A DNA stretch of 30,855 nt from Bremia lactucae. Its lineage: Eukaryota > Oomycota > Peronosporomycetes > Peronosporales > Peronosporaceae. This document shows, one piece after another, positions 12,401-19,960 of this stretch (position 1 is its first letter; every line of letters starts with the position of its first letter). The stretch lies in assembly GCF_004359215.1 (NCBI RefSeq), contig NC_090613.1:6671712-6702566 (forward strand), given 5' to 3'. Below the pieces are notes generated by a model that worked only from the letters and a program-made list of their open reading frames with translations, was not told the DNA's origin and made no database searches. Both the position numbers and the translations under genes were made by a program.

Positions 12401-12509
12401 TGGATATCTTCGCCGAAACTTTTCGTTTCGGGCAAGTATTATCAGTGGGAATCAAGAAATCAAGAAAAAGAGCACCGGTGTAGGAGACAATGCCTGTGCG
12501 GTCATGTAG
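6453..12509 (+). CDS. multi-PAS hybrid histidine kinase with receiver, HPt and CaaX end
   Basis: A single uninterrupted frame of 2018 aa encodes a complete phosphorelay sensor. About ten PAS domains come first: PAS1 around 55-165, PAS2 around 190-295, and eight about 120-aa units from about 300 to 1260, most opening with a variant of LIDTANAPIFGVD. HisKA follows with SHELRTPLNG (phospho-acceptor His1271), then HATPase_c with the N box (Asn1388), DTGVGM (Asp1423) and GSGLGLA (about 1453). A receiver spans about 1537-1660 with Asp1590 in LMDCEMP, Thr1623 and Lys1645. An HPt-like region has His1927 in HSLKGSSAYV. All phosphotransfer residues are present, so the relay should work. No signal peptide, membrane segment or LOV cysteine motif is seen. 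The protein ends CAVM after a basic IKKKS stretch, which suggests prenylation. The second Met (residue 12, 6486) is an alternative start. The sensed ligand is unknown. Confidence 0.93.
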   Translation: MHGRTDGKLSKMATKKVTKKALAQCSEFYEDKRVTADPRIDVDARRPAVASTCFLSRVHPRVSRILSEANVPALVMDVSGCVVLWNDKLAELTGLPSPDVLGRHVTELVMACSKNNMMCALDQALNDVNTSVSNVEIELQTPNMDQRVKLLVNLTVDVDDYEAPSIVAIGQNLTVGSVSRCQNTRGVNALIFELNRDGVITLWNDKVEKSTGYAIERVIGTPLVNLVHDDFQVLVSELLARVASTNTSVSDLALPLKTASGAYIELLLNLTPQGSFDKDGKIVDCIVAIGQEMTPRNSNEMACSHLVDAAEAPIFGVNTQGHIVFFNKKAAKVSEYWPAEVMGEDLVSFLIDEDHRDQVAAVFGKALAGIETANFEFPLITKNGRKVDILLNATPRYNYAGVIIGVVGIGQGITERIVQEQEYSRLIDTANAPIVGVDKQFCVTIWNKKAATITGYSNLQAIGKDLLEFIAEHARDTVADVLSKAMGGVETPNFEFPLMTKSGRQLDILLNATPRFDHGGVITGVVGIGQDFTDQRAQEEEYIRLIDTANAPIFGIDMDGRVDIWNRKAVAITEYTVLEARGTRLVESFIPQDYRAGVSDVMHKAMEGEGTANFEFPLITKTGRRVDILLNATPRYNQHGDIVGVVGIGQDITERIVQEQEYSRLIDTANAPIFGVDMTGLVNIWNDKSAEITQFAADEVMGKDLVQEFISEGYRSAVGLVLSQALNGVQTANFNFPLITKSGRRVEILLNATPRYNELGEIVGVVSIGQDITERIAQEQEYSRLIDTANAPIFGVDKEGCVNIWNKKAAEIMQYSNDEVVGENLVEKFITEDYREAVGAVLSRALDGIETANFEFPLVTKAGRRVEILLNATPRFNEHGTVIGMVGIGQDITDRIAQEQEYARLIEKANAPIFGVDSEGKINIWNHKTAEMTQFSKEEAVGRDLMSWAIPEQYHDAVETILWKALEGDETSNFDVELKKKNGRTVNIRMNATARFDQHGQIVGVVGIGQDLTDRIVQEQEYTRLIDTANAPIFGVDANLCVNIWNKKAAQITKYSTAEVIGENLVETFISPEYRPAVADVFSKALNGIQTANFEFPLITRPGTRIEILLNATPRNDMHGNIVGVVGIGQDITDRIAQEHEYFRLIDTANAPIFGVDSFGCINEWNQKIEEITGYHKSTVLGLSLVDAFINAENRSEVRKLLNQALIGIDVEEMELPMTTAAGLSLLLLVNASSKKDMHGNIRGVIGVGQDYTAKKHMEAAKVNFLASFSHELRTPLNGVLGMLELLRDQKLDKTSERYVHIAYISGSLLLNLINDILDLSKIEAGHMEISADPFQMEDLLEYSVEIFKFKAREKHIKLKLDCSPKVPQRVIGDVSRLRQVLLNLLSNSIKFTNEGSITVRCTTVPSPDLPKHCIKLLFQVIDTGVGMDEEEKSRLFSLFTKLERTRKNNPTGSGLGLAICKQLVELMDGDIDVDSELGEGSEFFFTVVVGRPEDEEEGLIAKFPIETIIESGGPSSLPASNASRHNASMPELVPKHARILVVEDNEFNWEVVKSFFMEDNHLLQWETNGQDAYQMYQEHYDSYDIVLMDCEMPIMNGYESTRNIRNFEKQHRLSRIPIIGVTAYAMSGDRKKCLDAGMDEFIVKPISKPELRKAIRKWMRVRYLGQHAPRSSRAESVDEGGAVDLDALSSQNGANLVAASRHKEKLDLDRAISDLELEDPMMIGQPSGIQTVAGSEALLMSLTTISESKSNSTNSGTVEHTVGMVEIHHERFEKSDSTQIIEEAPKSCPGTLVNASNIIGTNLFAAAKAAGIYPKDAVEPMPYSTPNSFSSSDGNNHYEAGDMANNSTIVANKPARAYSTTMAPGEVVIPAGDPIDYSLGVEQCGASESLFVSLLEKYADLSDEFMRRIEEAYLKSDLIVLRRESHSLKGSSAYVAAMRVSKAAFRLQLATEHVMDESVTSDDYTTLDDAFHLLKSEHRALRGYLRRNFSFRASIISGNQEIKKKSTGVGDNACAVM
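7350..10230 (+). repeat. eight tandem PAS-coding units of 360 bp
   Basis: The Asp/Glu codon of the LIDTANAP-type motif recurs at 7374, 7734, 8091, 8451, 8811, 9171, 9531 and 9891. Spacing is exactly 360 bp except for one interval of 357. Units 4-9 share long near-identical protein stretches, including NFEFPL, ILLNATPR and VVGIGQDIT, whereas PAS1 and PAS2 are much more divergent. The last unit drifts before the kinase core. The array looks like internal tandem duplication with continuing homogenisation. Confidence 0.9.
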
Positions 12510-12682
12510 AGCTGAGAGGTATTCAGCATTAGATGTGTATGATTTTTAATTAGCAAAAGATTGGGTAAGAGCCACGAAAGACAAAGAATGTAGCTTCTTT
12601 CAGCACCGCAAATGCAACATATATCTGATCAGCTAAGCTTGGCACAGTGGTTATTATGTTGCATGATTTGCCGGCTGACATT

Positions 12683-12726
12683 ACTGAAGTAGGTATCTTC
12701 GACTACTGAAGTAGGTTTCTTCGATG
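12683..12726 (+). repeat. two-copy 22-bp direct repeat
   Basis: ACTGAAGTAGG followed by a TCTTCGA-containing tail occurs twice in tandem with one or two differences, about 175 bases after the histidine kinase stop codon. No function is evident. Confidence 0.6.
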
Positions 12727-12754
12727 TCACTGGGCACGTTGACTATCCGATTTT

Positions 12755-13024
12755 TTAAACCATGGTAGTTACTTGTAAGCGGAAAGCTTCCGTCAGTTCT
12801 GCGAACCGGGACAACTTTTTGTTCAATATCGAAACATTGAGCAGCAATAATGAAAACATGCCGACAGCAACATACAGCTTGTACATTGTTAGTAGGAGCT
12901 GAAGCAATACCAACATATCTTTCAGATAGTCACCAACGTTAGTGTTATTTCTAAAATAGTATGACCTACATCGGATGATACAATATTGCTCGTTTTGCCC
13001 TTTGCGGTGACAATTAAAGGTCAT
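12755..13024 (-). CDS. small ORF with one hydrophobic segment, possibly a gene fragment
   Basis: This minus-strand ATG frame of 89 aa has a hydrophobic stretch in its middle (from about DMLVLLQLLL to FSLLLLNVSIL), long enough for one membrane span, followed by a polar C-terminus ending LQVTTMV. No family is recognised. Its upstream side abuts the left edge of LTR copy B, which itself lacks its first bases. It could therefore be the 3' part of a gene cut by the element, or simply a chance frame in AT-rich DNA. Confidence 0.25.
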   Translation of the reverse strand: MTFNCHRKGQNEQYCIIRCRSYYFRNNTNVGDYLKDMLVLLQLLLTMYKLYVAVGMFSLLLLNVSILNKKLSRFAELTEAFRLQVTTMV

Positions 13025-13028
13025 CAGC

Positions 13029-13458
13029 GTGTATCGTTACATAAATTAACACTTGAAGGTTGCTAAATAATATATTATCTAAAAGGTAGATAATATTTAA
13101 AGAATATTACTTTACATGGTAATATTCTAAAGGCTTATCCATTGGTAGATATAGACCATTATATCTACTTTCTCCGCCGTCCAGTCACCGCTGGACGCGC
13201 GCGAAGAGAAAGACAGATAAGACTTTTAGTACATATTATGTATTAGTTTATAATTAAGTTAGTATTAAGTTGATAGACAAGAAGAACTTAATTATATTGA
13301 TACAGCTTTCATTTAACCCTCTGTAAAGCAAGTATTTTAAAAAGAAAATCCCTCTGCACGTATCATTGTACGTGAAGTGACGTGAGGCACCACTCGCACT
13401 GAGGCAGTGCGAAGTGGACTTGTGCTGAAGCAGTACAAGTCGGCAGTGCCCCGTTTCA
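13029..13458 (+). mobile_element. LTR of Gypsy copy B (5' LTR, left edge eroded)
   Basis: Nearly identical to LTR A from GTGTATCGTTAC onward and ending CCCCGTTTCA. The first ten or so bases (TGTAACGGGG in A and D) are missing or mutated. It is followed by the TGGTAGCA primer site and a gag remnant. It carries the same paired hairpins near its 3' end (about 13391-13443). Confidence 0.85.
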
Positions 13459-13460
13459 CC

Positions 13461-13468
13461 TGGTAGCA
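13461..13468 (+). other. primer binding site, copy B
   Basis: TGGTAGCA lies two bases after the LTR end, as in copies A, C and D. It is likely complementary to the 3' end of an initiator Met tRNA. Confidence 0.5.
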
Positions 13469-13508
13469 CTTTGTAGTCCGTCCAAGGACCACAGTTCCAT
13501 CATCTAAC

Positions 13509-14630
13509 ATGGACATGTTAGATGATAATGGAAATACGCATCACGTTTCGCGTGATAGCTAATCCTTTCTTAGTGACATCAAAAGAAGTGCGGTCGAACG
13601 AATGAGTTCAAACGTAGGAAATGATGCCATCTTTGCCATGCTGTCCGGTTTGGACAAGAGATGCCCTACATTCAGCCATCGCCAAGTTCTACAACATGAA
13701 CTTGACGAGGCGAAGGAGAAAGTAGCCTTGCTTAATCAGCAAGGCTCTCAACAGGCAGAACTGTTGAGGTTACAGCAGGTACAGACTTCTGTACCTGGGA
13801 TGACGCACACGCGTCGTCCGGAAACCTTAAAGATTGACATCTCTAAGTATAGGGGAGTGGAAGACGACTCCCTCATAAGATGTTTCGTCGAGTTGGACGA
13901 TGCCACAGGGCTCGTCACATCGTCGACGAGCAAATGCAAGTCGCATTTGCTCAGTCAAATCTGGCAGGTCGTGCTAAAACTTGGGCACTATGCCTTAAGT
14001 TGCGCGACCCATATGTCTTTGGGTCACTAGAGGCTTTTAAACCCTGGCTCAACAGAAGTTTGAACCGCCTAGGGCTGAGTTCAGAGCTCGATCAGAGCTT
14101 TTGAAACTCAAGCAAGGCAAGCGTGATGTTCACGCTTATGCCCAGCACACACGACTCTTAGCGAGTTGTATCACGATTAAACCAGTTCATGAACACACGT
14201 TGATTACGGTGTTCATACAAGGTCTTACGGATGGTCCCGTAAAGACCCACCTATTCCGCTTGGAACTGGATACGCTTGAAGAAGCAATATCCGTTGCGGA
14301 ACAGAGGACTTAAGCTTGAGACGGGCTCAAGCTAGTTCGATATTGTATCGTCCTCCGAGACAACAAGAGCTTGAAGGTCCAGAACTTATGGACCTCCCTT
14401 ATGTCGAAAGAGAGAAACCTCGCTTCTCGAACAACACGCGATTGCAGAAATGCAATCGCTGTCAAAAGTAAGGACACTACGCTCATGAGTGTAGTGCTTC
14501 ACGCCCAGTACCGAGAGGTACTGAACGTAATTATGGACCAAATCCCCAAAAGAGCAACCGTCGCGGGTCCGACGTTGTTACGTGATTGCAACAGCGAAGC
14601 GGTCCGCCAAAAAAACGGTCCGGGTTAGTA
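13509..14630 (+). pseudogene. broken gag, copy B
   Basis: Gag remnant collinear with copy D and nearly identical to copy A up to about 14545. It shares with A the early TAA, the three one-base deletions in the capsid region and the TAA within the CCHC knuckle (about 14468). It extends further than A, to the end of gag at 14628, where TAG stop codons sit in a short hairpin equivalent to that at the end of gag D. It carries several 9-10 bp perfect hairpins in the coding strand (13724-13746, 13776-13797, 13928-13952, 14438-14459). It cannot make full Gag. Confidence 0.88.
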
Positions 14631-14899
14631 GGGGCGCAACGTCCTACTGATCCAGCAACCTCAATGTTACTGATTCAGAGGCGGTCATGATTAGCCAGTC
14701 GGCGATTAATTAGAATGCTATAAATGAAGTTTTTAAAGCCAGGCTTCGCGTCCAGTGTCTTAGACATTGCGAATGCACTTGCTCCAGGCTTGCATAAGCG
14801 AGACTTAACCTCGCTTGTTGTTGCCACTAAACTATCGATGCTTAAGAAATAGAATTTGCAAATCTCTTGACGAAAGTTGCTCCAGACACACAATCATTA

Positions 14900-15300
14900 T
14901 GTTTTTTTGCACCTGGTGATGAGGGATACCTCATCACCTTGAAATTATAAGTGACAAATGATTTGTCTCTTAGAGCCCTAGTGGACTGTGGAGCGTCGAA
15001 TAACTTTATTCGTCGCCAGTCGCTAGAGGGTCGTAGGCTGAAATATGTTGAGCGCGACATTTTTCAACGAGGAAGACGGTGCGCCTAGCGACAGGCGCAT
15101 CGATAAAATAATGAAACGCGTAGTGAAATTTCACTACACGTTAAAAGATTTACAGTACAATGATGCTTTCATCGTTCTGGATTTGGATGATAAATTTGAT
15201 GTCACCCTAGGTCTACCTTGGCTCAGAAAATATGAGCCAAGGATCAGCTGGCAGCATCGATCCGTAAAGATGCATGCCACTGGTTCATCAGATGGCCATC
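14900..15300 (+). pseudogene. retropepsin-like protease remnant, copy B
   Basis: Reading across frames gives a conserved aspartic protease start, ALVDCGASNNFI (active-site Asp in DCGAS), around 14970-15005. A C-terminal part follows with AFIVLDLDDKFDVTLGLPWL around 15165-15225, a typical Gypsy protease ending. A frame change near 15040 separates the halves. In a functional element this enzyme would cleave the Gag-Pol polyprotein. Here it is broken, and it is followed by a linker towards reverse transcriptase. Confidence 0.75.
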
Positions 15301-16920
15301 TGATGAATGTCTTGGAGCGTCCACAAGCGTGTGGATGTACTACAAGTGAGTGCAATGGCCTCACTTGTGGTACGGTATTTTAGTACGACTGCACAAGGTC
15401 ACAGTGTGATTACTAATCACCCTGTGGAGTCATCTGCCGGTGGCTGTGCGAATGCACAGGCAGCGCCGAAGGTCCACCACTCGAAAAAGTCTAGTGGGTT
15501 GGACATGAATGTACGCCTAGTGGGAGACATTCAAGGAAGATACCGGTTGTCCAAAATGGACAACACGATGATCCTAGGTCGAGTAGAGAGTCGATCGTAG
15601 AGGACACGGCTGTGATAGCGCAATCACAATCGGAAGATGTTACGGGAATAAGTCCCCACGTTTTTGAGGAAAAATCTCCTCAAATAGTTAATGCTGAAGT
15701 GACTAGACTTCAGCATCCCGAAGGATTGATCCCTCGGCAGCCTGTGGATATATCCCAAGAAGAAACCGGGACATTGAATGTCTTGGTTAATGACGGATCA
15801 AGAGTAGGCGCTTATGCTCTTGATCTGTATGCGCCTCCGAAGTTAACTTCGGAGATAACTCAATTACCCACCCTAGAACCTAAGCGGTTCTTGAGAGATC
15901 TGCATTGTGGGAAAATCAAGCAGATCTGCGTACTCGTCACAGAGGACGATTACGTAACCGACATTCGGTCAGCGGTAATTTTTGCAGAGAACGAACGGGT
16001 TCTCAGCAGCTCATCGATGGACGAAAGTGTCCCCGATGTGAAGACTCGGATCGAGATATATATTAGTCAATACTGGGAGTATCGTAAGACAAATCCTTTA
16101 TACACGGATTTGATTGAATTTAAGGATGTATTCCCTGAAACAGTTCCATGCGAGTTCCCTAAGGATAAAGGCACTCGACATGAGATCAAGCTCAATATGG
16201 ACTCGAAGTACTGTGTCATGAAGCAGTGGTCACTGCCTCGTGAACAAGTACTTGCGATCGATAAAGAATTTATCGATCGATTGAAAGCGGGATATGTGAG
16301 GAAGTTAACCTCCCCACATAGCTCTCTGACCTTCTGTGTGCGAAAGGCCACAGGAGGGTGGCGGATAGTCCACGCATTCAATAAACTGAATGCTGCAACG
16401 GTACCGGCTTAAACACCGATACCTAGAAAATACGGAATCATAGATGGCATGTCTAAGAGTACCATCTTATCGTTTATGGATCTGATGGATGGATTTTATC
16501 AGATCCTTATGCGAGAACAAGACATCCCGTACACAGCAGTGAGCACTCCCAGTGGGATGCTCTGGGAATGGCTAGTAATGCCATATGGGGCTTAGTGCAA
16601 CATTCGATAGATGCGTAACGAATCTGTTGAGACCGGTGCGAGAATTCGCTCTGAGTTATTAACGGTGTATTCGTCTATAGCCGGACTTATGACGGAAAGA
16701 CGGACGTGGGAGTTCCTTAAAGTCACGTTTATTCTAAAGCATAAGTTGTACGCAAATCTCAAGAAGTTCATATTCGCTGCAAGCGAAATACCACTTCTTG
16801 GGTGCAACGTCGGTAAACACGGCGTGCGCCCTGATCCCGAAAAGATCAAGGCATTTACCGATGGTCAGTTCCAGTCGATGTCAAGGGACTTGGAAAGTTC
16901 CTGCGTATTTGCATAAGTAC
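15300..16920 (+). pseudogene. reverse transcriptase remnant and its N-terminal linker, copy B
   Basis: A poorly conserved linker (15300-16100) includes a 266-codon open frame at 15612-16412. From about 16110 Ty3/Gypsy reverse transcriptase motifs appear: KDVFPETVPCEFP, KQWSLPREQV, the GYVRKLTSPHSS block, GGWRIVHAFNKLN, then a stop, then ILSFMDLMDGFYQI and MLWEWLVMPYGA. The segment where the catalytic YxDD box should stand (about 16655) is disrupted by a stop and frame changes, so the polymerase is dead. A thumb-like remnant with FIFAASEIPLLGCNVGKHGV continues to about 16900. Confidence 0.85.
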
Positions 16921-17300
16921 TTCCGCAATTATGCCGAGATGACAGTTCATCTCTCTTGTCTTTGAAAAAAAGACGATAAAACGCTATGGATCGCCGATTG
17001 TCGGCATTCCTTCGAAGGTATCAAGCAAAGCTTGATGCAATCGCCCATCTTCGCGATTGCAGATCAAGACAGACCATTCCATGCCGACCCGATTTCGAGC
17101 CGGCTGCGCGTTCCAACAGTGAAAATAATCCCACTGTTGCAACACTCATTTCAAGTGTTCTGTCATCAACCTTGTTTGATGACTTAAAAAAAAGCCTACG
17201 AAGAAGATAAGGGTCCGTTGCGTTTATTGGATTATCAGATAAATGCATCCGATAATACTTTTTTAATATTTACCGGCTTTATATCGATCGTCATCCGATC
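16920..17300 (+). pseudogene. degraded RNase H region, copy B
   Basis: By position this segment between reverse transcriptase and integrase should encode RNase H. Only scattered short similarities remain and all three frames are interrupted. The catalytic residues cannot be identified. Confidence 0.4.
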
Positions 17301-17339
17301 GATACACAACACGCAACGGCATATTGTATTTCACAGCCC

Positions 17340-18120
17340 TTGCAGGCGACACTCCATCCCAAATCCCAATGATTTGCGCTTGCGCATCATGTATGAGCGT
17401 CACGATGCACCAATAACTGGGCATCGTGGACGTGAGAAAACTTAACTCACAGTAAGTCGCGACTTTTATTGGCCCCGCCAGTATCAGTTTATGCGCAAGT
17501 ACGTTCGTGCTTGCGAAGTATGTCAACGGGTGAAGCCCAGCCCTTCATCCCGTGCACCTCTCCAACCTCTACAACTTCCAGCAGAGTGTTGGCAGTCCGT
17601 ATCTGTGGACTTCGTCTTCGGATTTCCCGAAAACGACCACAAAAATAATGGAATCCTTGTTTTTGTAGACAGATTCAGCAAGATGGTGCACCTTGCTGCG
17701 GTACCAGAGTCGATTACGGCTCCGGGTTGTGCCCGTGTCTTTATCGACACGGTATTCAAATTCCACGGTTTACTCCGTGAACTGGTCTCGGATAGAGATC
17801 CACCGTTATCGGCGGAGTTTGGCAATCCGTATTCTGATCTCTCGGAACACGGCTGACTATGTCAACATCCGATCACCCAGAAACGGATAATCAAACAGCG
17901 TCCTCGAAGAGATACTTCGAGGTTACGTCCAATCGTATCCGAATTGGAGCGAGTTTTTACCGATGGTCGAATTCGCCATCAATAATTCGGTGCATGCGTC
18001 TACAACGCATACACCGTTCTTTGTGAATGGCTTACGCCATCCTCGCATACCGACCCAATTAGAGGGATCCTCTAGTCTAAGGGGGGGGGACTCGCAGGAG
18101 CAAAACCAATTCTGGCTCAT
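17340..18120 (+). pseudogene. integrase remnant, copy B
   Basis: An HHCC-type N-terminal zinc region (HDAPITGHRGREKT, then CEVCQRVKPS) is followed by an rve integrase core with the first catalytic Asp in VDFVFGFPEND and the second in LVSDRDPPL. The frame then shifts near 17820, and the remainder of the core and the third acidic residue are scattered over frames. A run of nine G at 18081-18089 adds another frame problem. A functional version would insert element DNA into the genome; this one cannot. Confidence 0.85.
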
Positions 18121-18385
18121 GCTCAACACGCGTCGAAAATAACAACGACGCGAGTGATGTCAATGTCGAAGAAAACGACATCGAAAATGAGATTGATCTC
18201 ATGGCAGTACGCACTAAGCGTACTGAAAAAGACAAAACAAATGAGTTAGCGGAAGAGTTTCTGCTAACTCGAGAATCAATTATCCGTTTCGTTCAGGATT
18301 CTATTGCTAACGCAGTGGACCGACAGAAATGGAATGCAGACAAACATGGAAGAGCAAATGTTAATTCATTCAAATTAATGATCTA

Positions 18386-18600
18386 GTGCTACTCTCTACG
18401 GTAAACTTACCTAAACGATTAGTCACTAATGTGGGTAGCATTAAACTACTACCCAAGTTCATTGGGCCTTTCCGTGTACTGCATCGAAGAGGCAATGCGT
18501 ACACAATAGAATTGCGACGTAGGATGCGAACGCATCCTACGTTTTACGTTGGTCGGCTCCGGCCGTACCATCAGTACGCGGCTTCTTCCGAGGACGGATT
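18386..18600 (+). pseudogene. integrase C-terminal (GPY/SH3-like) module, copy B
   Basis: KLLPKFIGPFRVLHRRGNAY through RTHPTFYVGRLRPYHQ is the conserved C-terminal GPF/Y module of chromovirus integrases. It opens a 213-codon frame that runs to 19027, through a proline-rich linker, into the first part of the chromodomain. The bases 18517-18542 within it form a 12-bp perfect stem. Confidence 0.8.
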
Positions 18601-18905
18601 TGACCACTCTTTACAAGAATACCCAAAAGATTATTGTGATCGCGAACCAGATTTTCATGTTGAACCTGAAGTTTCTCAGGCCGGTTTCGAAGATCCTCGA
18701 AGCTACGATGAGCTGACGACAGCTCATCGCGGACAGCATGATACTTCCGCTCGTACTCCAACAAGGAGTACGCACTCTTCGAACGGTCTTCCAACCGCTC
18801 GATATGGTGAGCCTGCACCGTCTGCTCCAACGAGCGACGCTTACCGCGCTCGTGGTCAAGTCCCTCCTCCAAATCATGGAGGAAGCGATCGAGTTTGTCG
18901 ACCAT
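18537..18905 (-). other. antisense coiled-coil-like ORF inside copy B
   Basis: On the strand opposite the chromodomain linker, about 123 codons from an ATG at 18905 are open and have a charged, heptad-like composition (MVDKLDRFLHDLEEGL and ERLEDRSKSAYSLLEYERK). The sense frame is open over the same bases and has family similarity. The region is rich in inverted repeats, which tend to make both strands look alike and may keep the antisense frame open. A real product is possible but unproven. Confidence 0.25.
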
Positions 18906-18959
18906 CGACACTAGATCCGACACATGGGTCGGATTTAATTTTCACTCCTCCGCCACAAC

Positions 18960-19150
18960 CATTGGTGAATTTCCAAGGCTGTCAACGTTTCCTTGTGGAA
19001 CGTATACTCCGTGATGTGAAGGGGTAGCGAACAAGTTATCTTGTTCGCTGGTGCGGTTTACAACCTTCACATGACAGCAGGGAGCCTCGTTCCCAGCTGG
19101 TTGTTGACGTTGAGAGCCTCGTCCGTCAGTATGACGAGACCCATCCAATG
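18960..19150 (+). pseudogene. C-terminal chromodomain remnant, copy B
   Basis: QRFLVERILRDVKG, then a TAG at 19025-19027, then RTSYLVRWCGLQPSHDS and EPRSQLV together match a chromodomain, which marks this as a chromovirus. In chromoviruses the domain tethers integrase to modified histones. The usual Trp of the SWEP motif is Arg here, so the methyl-lysine cage is damaged as well as the frame. Confidence 0.75.
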
Positions 19151-19960
19151 GATCATAAGGTCTATCAGAAAACACGCGCCTCTGGCGCCTGTAAATCGAT
19201 GGCAAAACGTCAATCTCATCGCGCATCTCGATAGAGATGCGAGCCCTTCCCCTGGATCACTGGTGACCCGGCGAGGACGCCGGAGGAGATCGCTGCCCGC
19301 GACGCTCTTCATGAGCATTACCTTACGCCGAAGGTAATGACGCGAAGCCAGTATCTGACGCGTTTACGTGATCAAGCTTGTGGGGCTTCGGTGACCTGCA
19401 TGAGAAAGATTCTGATCGTTTTGTTTCCAAACGAAACAAGGAGTGAAAACGAAGTCTCATTTGAGAACTGGGTTCACCGGGCCCGCAAACTCCGTAATAT
19501 CTGGAATATCAGAGAGTCTGCGGATTAAGGTGAAGCTTCGCTTCGACTTCGCTAAGCTTTAGGCCAAAGGCCAGTTACGTTCAGCATTTATGCCACAAAA
19601 CGAAGTAAGGCTAGCCGATATTTCAGTGCTACGGTTGACCGTACAACCAAGGATCGAAGCCGCACTGAGGCTTTAGATCCACCTAATCCCACGTTTAGTA
19701 GTGGGAAGCGACGTTTGACGCGAGTTGACCCTCAGCTTGGAGCTCAAAAATGTCAACGTTGTACGGGCAATCTTGCCGAAGAGGTACCTCGAACTCCCAA
19801 GAGTTTTTGGAAGAGGGTTACCCTAGCCACTTCACCAGATACTAGTATTGACCCTCACGACGACGTCGCTTTAAAAGTTTCTCCACATGAAACTGAAGGT
19901 TTCCCCGCGCATCAAGCGGTGCGGGAGGGGGCCGAAATTTCGGCGGAAGCATTTGATGCT
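19150..19960 (+). mobile_element. retroelement-derived sequence, unassigned
   Basis: Open stretches after the chromodomain include EEIAARDALHEHYLTPKVM (19286-19337), a frame continuing to 19528, and a 115-codon frame (19715-20062). The first part still shows the hairpin style of copy B (for example 19222-19241 and 19316-19339). No known domain is recognised. It may be the tail of copy B or a gag-like part of another element. No 3' LTR of copy B is visible, so its right boundary cannot be placed. Confidence 0.4.

Noticed and set aside
18081..18089. Run of nine G as a programmed frameshift site
   Set aside because: The element is already broken in many places; a homopolymer length error or plain mutation is more likely.
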